A stretch of DNA of 5,995 bases from CALBPI01 sp039815365. Its GTDB lineage: Bacteria; Pseudomonadota; Gammaproteobacteria; Steroidobacterales; Woeseiaceae. Positions 1 to 5,792 of the stretch are shown here, one piece after another. Within the stretch, counting starts at the first letter, position 1. Each line of letters opens with the position of its first letter. A program made the translations under genes and the position numbers. The stretch spans positions 1 to 5,995 of the forward strand of contig JBCBZK010000173.1 in assembly GCA_039815365.1 (NCBI GenBank), written 5' to 3'. The notes beneath the pieces are model-generated. The model ran no database searches and was not told the DNA's origin. It saw nothing but the letters and a program-made list of their open reading frames with translations.

Positions 1-434
1 AGCACGTTGTCGCGAATGCCCGAAACATGACGGATGTACTGCAACAACGTGGCTATAAGATCGTCTCCGGTGGCACTGATAACCACCTGTTTCTCGTGGA
101 CCTGATCGACAAAGGCATCACTGGCAAAGACGCTGACGCTGCGCTGCATGCCGCAAACATCACGGTCAACATGAATACCGTGCCGGGTGATCCGCGTTCG
201 CCGTTCGTCACGAGTGGTTTGCGCATTGGCACACCAGCGATTACGACCCGCGGTTTTGGCTTGGCAGAGTCGGCCATGCTGGCTGGGTGGATCGCCGATA
301 TCCTCGATGACATTAACGACGAGGTACGCCAGACGCGCATCAAGGCCGAAGTTCTGGCGTTGTGTGCGCGTTTCCCCGTTTATGCGTCGACGCACGCCGA
401 TCACGCGCCAGAGGTGCGTAGCAGCGGCGGATAG
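1..434 (+). CDS. glyA: Serine hydroxymethyltransferase, C-terminal part (5' end outside window)
   Basis: The reading frame is open from the window edge (first full codon at 3) to TAG at 432-434, giving 143 C-terminal residues of a protein that is about 417 residues in E. coli. GlyA is a cytosolic PLP enzyme that converts serine and tetrahydrofolate to glycine and 5,10-methylene-tetrahydrofolate. Visible family motifs are VVSGGTDNHLFLVDL (about 60-107), the ANITVN stretch, and SPFVTSGLRIGTPAITTRG (about 198-254), whose Arg at 222-224 corresponds to the substrate-carboxylate-binding arginine. The PLP lysine lies upstream of the window. After the usual CARFPVYA ending there are about 15 extra, low-complexity residues (STHADHAP...). 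The first in-frame ATG in the window (27) is internal, not the start. nrdR follows 15 bases later with no terminator between them, so read-through is likely. Confidence 0.97.
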   Translation, partial: HVVANARNMTDVLQQRGYKIVSGGTDNHLFLVDLIDKGITGKDADAALHAANITVNMNTVPGDPRSPFVTSGLRIGTPAITTRGFGLAESAMLAGWIADILDDINDEVRQTRIKAEVLALCARFPVYASTHADHAPEVRSSGG

Positions 435-449
435 CCGAGCCTCGAGCCA

Positions 450-980
450 ATGCATTGTCCGTTCTGCGGTAGCGAAGAGACCAAAGTCACCGACTCAAGG
501 CTTGCGGCCGACGGTCGACAGGTACGTCGGCGCCGCCAGTGTATGGAGTGCCGCGAACGCTTTACGACCTTCGAGTCGGCCGAATTGGTGATGCCGCGCC
601 TCATCAAGCGTGATCACAGCCGGCAGCCTTTTGACGATGAAAAGCTGCGCGCGAGCATGTCCCGTGCGCTGGAGAAACGTCCGGTTGGTGCAGAACAGCT
701 GGAAGCGGCAATGAGCCGAATCGTGCACCAGTTGCAAACGATGGGTGAGCGCGAAATTCCGTCGCAGTTGCTCGGTGAAATCGTCATGGATGCATTGCGC
801 AAGCTCGACGAAGTAGCCTATGTGCGCTTTGCATCGGTGTACCGCAGCTTTCAGGATGTCACCGAGTTTCAGGAAGAAATTGCGAAGCTCGAACAAATGT
901 CACGCGCCGATGATCGCGAGCAGATGTCATTGTTGCCTGACCGCGCTTCCGGGCAAAAGAAGCGCCGTGACGAGCCCTAG
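450..980 (+). CDS. nrdR: Transcriptional repressor NrdR
   Basis: NrdR is a zinc-ribbon and ATP-cone repressor that senses ATP/dATP and represses ribonucleotide reductase operons at paired NrdR boxes. The 176-residue product begins MHCPFCGSEETKVTDSR, as in the E. coli protein. The zinc ribbon uses Cys3, Cys6, Cys31 and Cys34, with the basic DNA-contacting run VRRRRQC (25-31) and RFTTFE (37-42). The ATP-cone follows at about 49-139 (VMPRLIKRD, RALEKRPV, GEREIPS, VAYVRFASVYRSFQD). The alignment to the 149-residue E. coli protein is colinear up to KLEQ at 149. A charged tail of 27 residues ending in KKRRDEP then extends it. The start is fixed by the family N-terminus; no clear Shine-Dalgarno is seen, so translation may depend on coupling to glyA. 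A glyA-nrdR-ribD order is common in Proteobacteria and does not imply a role in riboflavin control. Confidence 0.97.
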   Translation: MHCPFCGSEETKVTDSRLAADGRQVRRRRQCMECRERFTTFESAELVMPRLIKRDHSRQPFDDEKLRASMSRALEKRPVGAEQLEAAMSRIVHQLQTMGEREIPSQLLGEIVMDALRKLDEVAYVRFASVYRSFQDVTEFQEEIAKLEQMSRADDREQMSLLPDRASGQKKRRDEP

Positions 981-981
981 C

Positions 982-984
982 AGG
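982..984 (+). promoter_or_regulatory. Likely ribosome binding site for ribD
   Basis: An AGG lies 8 bases before the ATG at 993, in the short nrdR-ribD gap (caggtcaggttgATG). A second AGG at 987-989 is too close to the ATG to serve well. The spacing favours the ATG at 993 over the TTG codon immediately before it at 990. The match is short, so this is a modest inference. Confidence 0.45.
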
Positions 985-992
985 TCAGGTTG

Positions 993-2093
993 ATGTCATT
1001 CAGTGCACATGATGAGCAAATGATGCGGCGCGCCTTGCGTCTTGCGGATAGAGGTCGTAATAGCGTGTCTCCGAATCCTGCTGTCGGTTGCGTTATCGCC
1101 GATGCGACCGGCGTGGTAGGCGAGGGTTATCACGAAAGAGCAGGCGATGCGCATGCCGAGGTGAACGCCTTGCGAGCGGCTGCAGGCGCCGCCAGCGGCG
1201 CAACCGCATTCGTCACGCTCGAGCCGTGCAATACCCACGGGCGCACGCCGCCGTGTGTCGATGCATTGATCGCGGCTGGCGTACAGCGCGTCGTGTTTGC
1301 GATGCAGGACCCGAACCCTGCCGTGAGCGGCAATGGCGCTCAGCGGCTGCGTGATGCGGGTATCCTGGTAGAACACGGGTTGATGCACGACGCTGCGCAA
1401 GCACTCAACCCGGGCTATATCATGCGCATGCAGGCGAATAATCCTCGAGTGACGCTGAAGATTGCTGCCAGTCTTGATGGTGCAACCGCAATGGGCACCG
1501 GTGAGAGTCAATGGATTACTGGCGATGCGGCACGCCGCGATGTGCAGCGTTTGCGGGCAGCGTCGTGTGCGGTCATGACCGGTATCGGTACTGTTCTGGC
1601 TGATGATCCGTCACTCAACGTGCGCGGCGATGGTCTCGGGAATCTGGGTCGTCAACCGATGCGGGTTGTACTCGATACCGCGCTGCGCATGCCATCGCGG
1701 GCACGTATGTTCGCGCTCGAAGGTCAGACGCTGATCATGACGGCCGCCACTGACATAGCGCGGCTCGCAGAAGCTGGCGTGAGCGTGACACGCCTGACAA
1801 CGGACGCGCAAGGACAGTTGGATCTTGCGCAGGTTATGAGGGCGCTGGCTGAGCGTGGCGTTAACGAAGTGCTTGTAGAGGCCGGTCGAACGCTGTGCGG
1901 TAGCCTGCTGGCGGCGCAACTAGTGGATAGAATCGTCTTATACATGGCGCCCAAATTGCTTGGCAGTGAGACGCAAGGCCTGATCCGGACGCCGAACTGG
2001 ATTACACTTGCACAAGGCCAGAGTCTGGCAATTGAGGATGTGCGTCGCGTCGGCGACGACCTACGCATCATTGCGATGCCTATCTCTGGGTAA
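993..2093 (+). CDS. ribD: Bifunctional riboflavin biosynthesis protein RibD (deaminase/reductase)
   Basis: RibD performs two consecutive cytosolic steps: deamination of the 2,5-diamino-6-ribosylamino-pyrimidinone phosphate made from GTP, then NADPH-dependent reduction of the ribosyl side chain. The 366-residue product has the deaminase domain first (about 1-145) with SPNPAVGCVI (26-35), the zinc/catalytic HAE motif (His54, Glu56) and the PC...PPC zinc cysteines Cys79 and Cys88. The reductase domain (about 150-366) shows LKIAASLDGATA (155-166), GESQWITG, GTVLADDPSLNVR, VLVEAGRTL and APKLLGS. Length and order match E. coli RibD (367 residues). Between the zinc cysteines the usual S-H-x before GRTPPC reads N-T-H, an uncommon variant. 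The ATG at 993 is preferred over the adjacent TTG at 990. It follows nrdR by 12 bases and precedes ribE by 27 bases. Confidence 0.97.
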   Translation: MSFSAHDEQMMRRALRLADRGRNSVSPNPAVGCVIADATGVVGEGYHERAGDAHAEVNALRAAAGAASGATAFVTLEPCNTHGRTPPCVDALIAAGVQRVVFAMQDPNPAVSGNGAQRLRDAGILVEHGLMHDAAQALNPGYIMRMQANNPRVTLKIAASLDGATAMGTGESQWITGDAARRDVQRLRAASCAVMTGIGTVLADDPSLNVRGDGLGNLGRQPMRVVLDTALRMPSRARMFALEGQTLIMTAATDIARLAEAGVSVTRLTTDAQGQLDLAQVMRALAERGVNEVLVEAGRTLCGSLLAAQLVDRIVLYMAPKLLGSETQGLIRTPNWITLAQGQSLAIEDVRRVGDDLRIIAMPISG

Positions 2094-2120
2094 TATTTCG
2101 GCACAAGCGGCTTATCGACT

Positions 2121-2774
2121 ATGTTTACGGGCATTATTCTTGCGACTGGCACTATTGCATCGCTGACTCCGAAAGGCGGCGACGTATCGGTGCGCATCCG
2201 TTGCCCGGATTTGCAACCACAACGATTCGCAGAGGGTGAGAGCATCTGCGTGTCAGGCGTTTGTTTGACTGCGTTGGATATCGACACCGATGGTTTCTCG
2301 GCCGACGTGTCGCGCGAGACCTTGGACGTGACTGCGTTTTCTTCGTGGGAGGCAGGCACTGTCGTCAATCTCGAGCCGTCGCTGGCTATCGGCGATCGTT
2401 TGGGAGGTCATTTGGTGACTGGCCATACTGACGGTGTTGCGACGCTCACGTCGCGGTATGCTGACGCGCGTTCGGTGCGGCTGCAGTTCCAGGTGGCGCC
2501 GGATCTGGCGCGCTATATCGCGAAGAAAGGTTCGGTCTGTGTTGATGGCACCAGCCTGACGGTCAATGAGGCCGGCGCGGATACCTTCGACGTCAATATC
2601 ATTCCGCACACAGCAGACCAGACGACGCTCGGAGCACTGGCAGTAGGCGATGCGGTCAACATCGAAGTAGACTTGTTGGCGCGCTATGCGGAGCGTCTTT
2701 TGCGTGGCGGCGAGGCCGCCGATGACGGCGCTGTGAATAGCAAGGTCCTGGGCTCTCTTGGCTTTGCCCGCTAA
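2121..2774 (+). CDS. ribE: Riboflavin synthase, alpha subunit
   Basis: This enzyme (called RibC in the older E. coli naming) dismutates two 6,7-dimethyl-8-ribityllumazine molecules into riboflavin and the pyrimidine precursor, as a trimer. The 217-residue protein consists of two tandem lumazine-binding barrels. The first (about 1-95) has the invariant MFTGI start with Phe2, and GESICVSGVCLT (39-50) with Cys48. The second (about 97-195) starts at GHLVTGHTDG, with His102, and carries GSVCVDGTSLTVN (137-149), the IPHT-x-x-x-TTL motif and the NIEVDLLARYAERLL helix for trimerisation. Phe2, Cys48 and His102 sit at the same positions as reported active-site residues of the E. coli enzyme. The ATG at 2121 is fixed by the MFTGI signature. 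The 27-base leader has only a weak purine stretch (AAGCGG). The C-terminal 20 or so residues after the helix are variable. Confidence 0.97.
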   Translation: MFTGIILATGTIASLTPKGGDVSVRIRCPDLQPQRFAEGESICVSGVCLTALDIDTDGFSADVSRETLDVTAFSSWEAGTVVNLEPSLAIGDRLGGHLVTGHTDGVATLTSRYADARSVRLQFQVAPDLARYIAKKGSVCVDGTSLTVNEAGADTFDVNIIPHTADQTTLGALAVGDAVNIEVDLLARYAERLLRGGEAADDGAVNSKVLGSLGFAR

Positions 2775-2784
2775 CGCGGTTTTT

Positions 2785-2789
2785 GGAAA
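2785..2789 (+). promoter_or_regulatory. Ribosome binding site for ribBX
   Basis: GGAAA lies 5 bases before the ATG at 2795, in the 20-base gap after ribE. This purine run decides the start: extending the frame upstream to TTG at 2783 would put the initiation codon on top of the Shine-Dalgarno sequence and add only four residues. Confidence 0.6.
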
Positions 2790-2794
2790 CTGAC

Positions 2795-3937
2795 ATGACA
2801 ACGACACAACTACGACAAGACGCGACCGAGTTTGCACCCATAGAAGATGTTCTCGACGCATTGCGGGCCGGTCGCATGGTCATCATGGTGGATGATGAGG
2901 ATCGTGAAAACGAGGGCGATCTGATCATGCTCGCCAGCAAGGTTACCCCGGAAGACGTCAATTACATGGCTCGTTACGGACGCGGCCTGATTTGCTTGAC
3001 GCTGACACGCGAACGCTGCGAGGCGTTGCGATTGCCGCTGATGGTGAGTGGCACGGACGTGCAGCAAAGCACAAATTTTACCGTCTCGATTGAGGCCGCT
3101 GAAGGCATTACGACAGGTATTTCCGCACATGACCGTGCACGTACCGTGCAGGTCGCCGTCGACCCGAACATGGGCGCGGCAGATTTGGTGCAGCCAGGGC
3201 ATATCTTTCCCGTCATGGCGCAACCCGGCGGTGTACTGACCCGCGCGGGGCACACAGAGGCAGGTTGCGATCTTGCGCGCCTCGCGGGTGAACAAGAACC
3301 GGCTGCCGTGATCGTCGAGATTCTCAATGAGGACGGCAGCATGGCACGCAGGCCGGATCTGGAGACGTTTGCCGATGAACATGATCTGTTAATTGGCACC
3401 ATTGCTGATCTGATCCGTTACCGGCTCGAAAAAGAAGTGGCGGTCGAGCGAATCTATTCAGTGCCGGTTGATACTGAGCAGGGCAACTTTACGATGCACG
3501 CCTACGAGGACTACGTGAATCGTAATGTGCATTTGGCGCTCGTACATGGTGATATCGATGCTGAGAGCGCACCCATGGTGCGCGTGCACGTCACCGATAC
3601 CATCGGCGATATTGTTGGCGTCAGAGATCGTCGTTTAGGGTGGCCGTTGCACGATGCGATGCAACAGATTGTTGATGCCGGGGCCGGGGTGGTTGTGCTG
3701 CTGCGCTATCCGGAAGGGCCACGCGACCTGGTCGATACGATTCAAGCACTTTCCAAACGCGCGCAACCGCATGCAGTCGCACCTGACGCAGGAAACGAGC
3801 TGCGACAGTACGGCGTGGGTGCACAGATTTTGCGTGACCTTGGCGTTCGCCGTATGCGCGTATTGTCAGCGCCAGTGCAAATGCATGCGATCTCCGGGTT
3901 TGGCCTTGAGATTGTCGAATACATTGATAACGGTTAG
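2795..3937 (+). CDS. ribBX: 3,4-dihydroxy-2-butanone-4-phosphate synthase fused to a degenerate GTP cyclohydrolase II-like domain (RibBX type)
   Basis: The 380-residue protein has an intact RibB domain (about 13-212) that converts ribulose 5-phosphate to 3,4-dihydroxy-2-butanone 4-phosphate and formate. The domain shows the acidic metal/catalytic loop DDEDRENEGD (33-42), IEAAEGITTGISAHDR, the GHIFP stretch, and RAGHTEA with His153 and Glu155. From about 217 it continues into a RibA-like fold (GNFTMHAYEDYVN from 230, HLALVHGD, RVHVTDTIGD from 263, YGVGAQILRDLGVRRMRVL, ISGFGLEIV). That half lacks the zinc cysteines of GTP cyclohydrolase II: the expected SECLTGD reads VTDTIGD (Asp268 for Cys), and RCDCG reads DRRLG. 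The RQEGRGIG catalytic loop is also absent (LRYPEGPRD instead). Bifunctional RibBA is therefore unlikely. RibB fusions with an inactive RibA-like domain, called RibBX, are described in Proteobacteria. Many pipelines would label this ribBA. It lies between ribE and ribH, with 6 bases to ribH. Confidence 0.93.
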   Translation: MTTTQLRQDATEFAPIEDVLDALRAGRMVIMVDDEDRENEGDLIMLASKVTPEDVNYMARYGRGLICLTLTRERCEALRLPLMVSGTDVQQSTNFTVSIEAAEGITTGISAHDRARTVQVAVDPNMGAADLVQPGHIFPVMAQPGGVLTRAGHTEAGCDLARLAGEQEPAAVIVEILNEDGSMARRPDLETFADEHDLLIGTIADLIRYRLEKEVAVERIYSVPVDTEQGNFTMHAYEDYVNRNVHLALVHGDIDAESAPMVRVHVTDTIGDIVGVRDRRLGWPLHDAMQQIVDAGAGVVVLLRYPEGPRDLVDTIQALSKRAQPHAVAPDAGNELRQYGVGAQILRDLGVRRMRVLSAPVQMHAISGFGLEIVEYIDNG

Positions 3938-3939
3938 GG
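3936..3939 (+). promoter_or_regulatory. Likely ribosome binding site for ribH, overlapping the ribBX stop codon
   Basis: AGGG overlaps the TAG stop (3935-3937) and sits 4 bases before the ATG at 3944. The overlap means ribosomes finishing ribBX are positioned over the ribH initiation region, which suggests translational coupling. The spacing is slightly short. Confidence 0.5.
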
Positions 3940-3943
3940 CGCT

Positions 3944-4408
3944 ATGAATACCATTACCGGTGAGTTGGTTGTGCGCGGTGCACGCTTTGCGATTGTAGCG
4001 GCCCGCTTTAACGATTTTATTGTCGAGAAGCTCGTTAGTGGCGCACAGGATGCGCTGCTGCGTCATGGTGCGGACGACAGCGCTATTGATCTTGTATGGG
4101 TTCCGGGCGCGTGGGAGGTACCACTGGCTGCCGATAAGCTTGCTGCAACGGGTCGCTATGATGCCATCATCGGTCTTGGTGCTGTGATTCGCGGTGCCAC
4201 TGCCCATTTCGACTATGTGTCCGGCGGGGCAGCTTCTGGGATTGCAGGTGTGGGCGAACGTCATGGTCTGCCGGTCATCTTCGGCGTGCTGACTGTCGAT
4301 ACCATTGAGCAGGCCATAGAGCGTGCAGGCAGCAAGGCGGGCAACAAAGGCGCTGAGGCGGCGATGACCGCGATCGAAATGGTCAATTTGATCAAAGCGA
4401 TCGGCTGA
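3944..4408 (+). CDS. ribH: 6,7-dimethyl-8-ribityllumazine synthase
   Basis: RibH condenses 5-amino-6-ribitylamino-uracil with dihydroxybutanone phosphate to form lumazine, the penultimate riboflavin step, as a cytosolic pentamer or 60-mer shell. The 154 residues match the family's usual length. Visible motifs are the substrate-binding AARFNDFIVEKL (19-30), VPGAWEVP (53-60), GAVIRGATAHFDYV (79-92) with the catalytic His88, PVIFGVLTVDTIEQAIERAG, and KAGNKGAEAA with the phosphate/ribityl-contact region, followed by the closing AIEMVNLIKAI helix. The position usually occupied by Phe or Leu in PGAFEIP is Trp57 here, a conservative aromatic change near the substrate ring. The start agrees with the family N-terminus and the upstream AGGG. 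Its stop overlaps the nusB start by one base. Confidence 0.97.
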   Translation: MNTITGELVVRGARFAIVAARFNDFIVEKLVSGAQDALLRHGADDSAIDLVWVPGAWEVPLAADKLAATGRYDAIIGLGAVIRGATAHFDYVSGGAASGIAGVGERHGLPVIFGVLTVDTIEQAIERAGSKAGNKGAEAAMTAIEMVNLIKAIG

Positions 4409-4410
4409 TG
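4406..4410 (+). promoter_or_regulatory. TGATG stop-start overlap coupling ribH to nusB
   Basis: The ribH TGA (4406-4408) and nusB ATG (4408-4410) share one base. No Shine-Dalgarno-like run is visible in the preceding 15 bases, so nusB translation probably relies on termination-reinitiation after ribH. That would tie NusB output to RibH translation. Confidence 0.6.
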
Positions 4411-4857
4411 AGCGGGCTTTCCAACCAAACGCGTCGATCGCATACGCGAGCTTTGTTGATGCAGGCGCACTATCAGCAGCAGCTGGACGGTACGTCGCGC
4501 GCGCAGCTTGCGAGTCAGTTCGCCGAGCGCCGCGAGTACGAGCGTGTCGACCCGGAGTATTTCGATGCGTTGCTGACACTGTCGCTAGCGGATATCGATG
4601 CACTCGATAGCGAAATCGTGCACCTGGCTGATCGCAGCGCTGAAGAATTGAACCCTGTAGAAGTCGCGATTCTTCGTGTGGCGATCACCGAGCTCAAAGC
4701 ACGTGTGGACATTCCGTACCGGGTCGTCATCAACGAGGCCGTTGCGTTGGCTCACCGGTTTGCTGCTGAAGCCGCGCATAAATACATCAATGCTGTGTTG
4801 GATCGAGCCGCGACGACACACCGCGCGGCGGAAACGAAGAGTCGCGAACGCGCCTGA
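4408..4857 (+). CDS. nusB: Transcription antitermination protein NusB
   Basis: NusB is a small all-helical RNA-binding protein that pairs with NusE (ribosomal protein S10) on boxA RNA in rRNA antitermination complexes. The 149-residue product has the arginine-rich N-terminal helix typical of the family (RRSHTRALLMQAHYQQQLDG, 9-28). Its C-terminal half is the family's most recognisable part (NPVEVAILRVAITELK, 82-97; DIPYRVVINEAVALA, 101-115; HKYINAVLDRAA from 124). Two glycines common in the family read alanine here: FG is FA at 119 and NGVLD is NAVLD at 129. The usual ALYQ reads AHYQ with His21. The last 15 or so residues are polar and variable. The position directly after ribH is the standard proteobacterial arrangement. 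thiL follows after 16 bases. Confidence 0.95.
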   Translation: MSGLSNQTRRSHTRALLMQAHYQQQLDGTSRAQLASQFAERREYERVDPEYFDALLTLSLADIDALDSEIVHLADRSAEELNPVEVAILRVAITELKARVDIPYRVVINEAVALAHRFAAEAAHKYINAVLDRAATTHRAAETKSRERA

Positions 4858-4873
4858 CGTCAGCAACAACCTG

Positions 4874-5782
4874 ATGCACGAGTTCGATCTAATCAGCACG
4901 TTTTTTGCGGGCTACGACGAAGACGCCCTGTTGGGTATCGGTGATGATGCGGCTGTTTTGGAGGTCGCGACAGGCCGATTAGCGGTAGCCGTTGACACGC
5001 TCGTTGCGGGGGTTCATTTCCCGATGGATGCGCCGGCAGATGCGATCGGCCATCGCGCGTTAGCTGTCAACTTGAGTGACCTTGCTGCTATGGGTGCGAC
5101 GCCGCGCTGGATGACGCTGGCGCTGACACTGCCAAGTGTTGATACGCATTGGCTGAGCGAGTTCAGCGCTGCGCTGCGCACGCTTGCGAAAACACACGGT
5201 GTGTCGTTGGTTGGCGGCGATACGACGCGCGGACCGTTGACGATTACGGTTCAGTTAATGGGTGAGGCGCAGGACGACATGTTGACACGTGCGGGTGCCC
5301 AGCCAGAGGACAGCGTTTACGTGAGCGGTACCTTGGGCGATAGCGCCGGTGGGCTTCAGTGCTGGGAGCAGGCCGATTCGTCTTCCCAGGCGCACACGTT
5401 AGTGCAGCGGTTTTTGTACCCGCAGCCGCACGTGGCGCTCGGTCAGTCGCTGCTAGGGCGCGCGAGTGCCGCGATTGATGTCTCTGACGGGTTGCTCGCA
5501 GATCTGACGCACATCGCGGTAGCAAGCGGCGTTGATGCGACGATTCATAGCGATACGTTGCCGCTGTCAGCGCCGTTGCTGCAAACATTCGGCCGCGAGG
5601 GTGCGACGCAACTAGCGTTGACGGGCGGCGATGATTACGTGTTGTGTTTTACCTCGCCGGACAGTCGCTTGGCTGACAGCCTCCAAGGCGTCACGCGTAT
5701 TGGCTCGCTGTCATCAGGCGCAGGTTCGGTATCAGTAGATGGTGCATTGCTGGCGCAAAAAGGGTATCGGCACTTTGAATGA
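4874..5782 (+). CDS. thiL: Thiamine-monophosphate kinase
   Basis: ThiL phosphorylates thiamine monophosphate with ATP to thiamine diphosphate, the active cofactor. The 302-residue protein (E. coli about 325) has the AIRS/PurM-like two-domain order. The N-terminal part has EFDLISTFF (3-11), GIGDDAAV (21-28) with metal-binding Asp24 and Asp25, VDTLVAGVHF (40-49) and NLSDLAAMGA (66-75). The nucleotide/metal site GGDTTRGP starts at 114. The C-terminal domain has GTLGDSAGG, AIDVSDGLLADL (from 200) and GGDDYVLCF (from 251), ending in KGYRHF. The frame is open upstream into nusB, but similarity begins at MHEFDLI, so the ATG at 4874 is chosen. No Shine-Dalgarno is evident in the 16-base gap, which suggests coupling to nusB. 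The product has no sequence link to riboflavin synthesis; the shared theme is cofactor production. Confidence 0.96.
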   Translation: MHEFDLISTFFAGYDEDALLGIGDDAAVLEVATGRLAVAVDTLVAGVHFPMDAPADAIGHRALAVNLSDLAAMGATPRWMTLALTLPSVDTHWLSEFSAALRTLAKTHGVSLVGGDTTRGPLTITVQLMGEAQDDMLTRAGAQPEDSVYVSGTLGDSAGGLQCWEQADSSSQAHTLVQRFLYPQPHVALGQSLLGRASAAIDVSDGLLADLTHIAVASGVDATIHSDTLPLSAPLLQTFGREGATQLALTGGDDYVLCFTSPDSRLADSLQGVTRIGSLSSGAGSVSVDGALLAQKGYRHFE

Positions 5783-5792
5783 CAAGAACGCA

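Noticed and set aside
436..448. Direct repeat CGAGCC-T-CGAGCC in the glyA-nrdR gap
   Set aside because: Too short to support an operator call, with no matching copy noticed elsewhere in the window. It is probably chance.
495..896. 133-codon minus-strand open frame inside nrdR
   Set aside because: Antisense to the zinc-ribbon and ATP-cone coding region, with no supporting motif or start signal.
2094..2120. Possible terminator or hairpin in the ribD-ribE gap
   Set aside because: Only a four-base inverted match (AAGC/GCTT) with no usable loop and no T-run follows.
2783..2794. TTG start for ribBX at 2783
   Set aside because: It overlaps the GGAAA ribosome binding site that serves the ATG at 2795.
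1724..2861. Two overlapping minus-strand open frames (214 and 202 codons) across ribD, ribE and the start of ribBX
   Set aside because: They are shadows of conserved genes, with composition rich in Arg, Ser and Ala and no recognisable domain.
3866..4603. 245-codon open frame on the minus strand across ribH and nusB
   Set aside because: It lies entirely antisense to two clear conserved genes, has no family-like motif, and is expected from codon bias in moderately GC-rich coding DNA.
4676..4873. Upstream extension of thiL into nusB
   Set aside because: The frame is open, but similarity to ThiL starts at MHEFDLI (4874). The extension would overlap the conserved part of nusB and encode unrelated residues.
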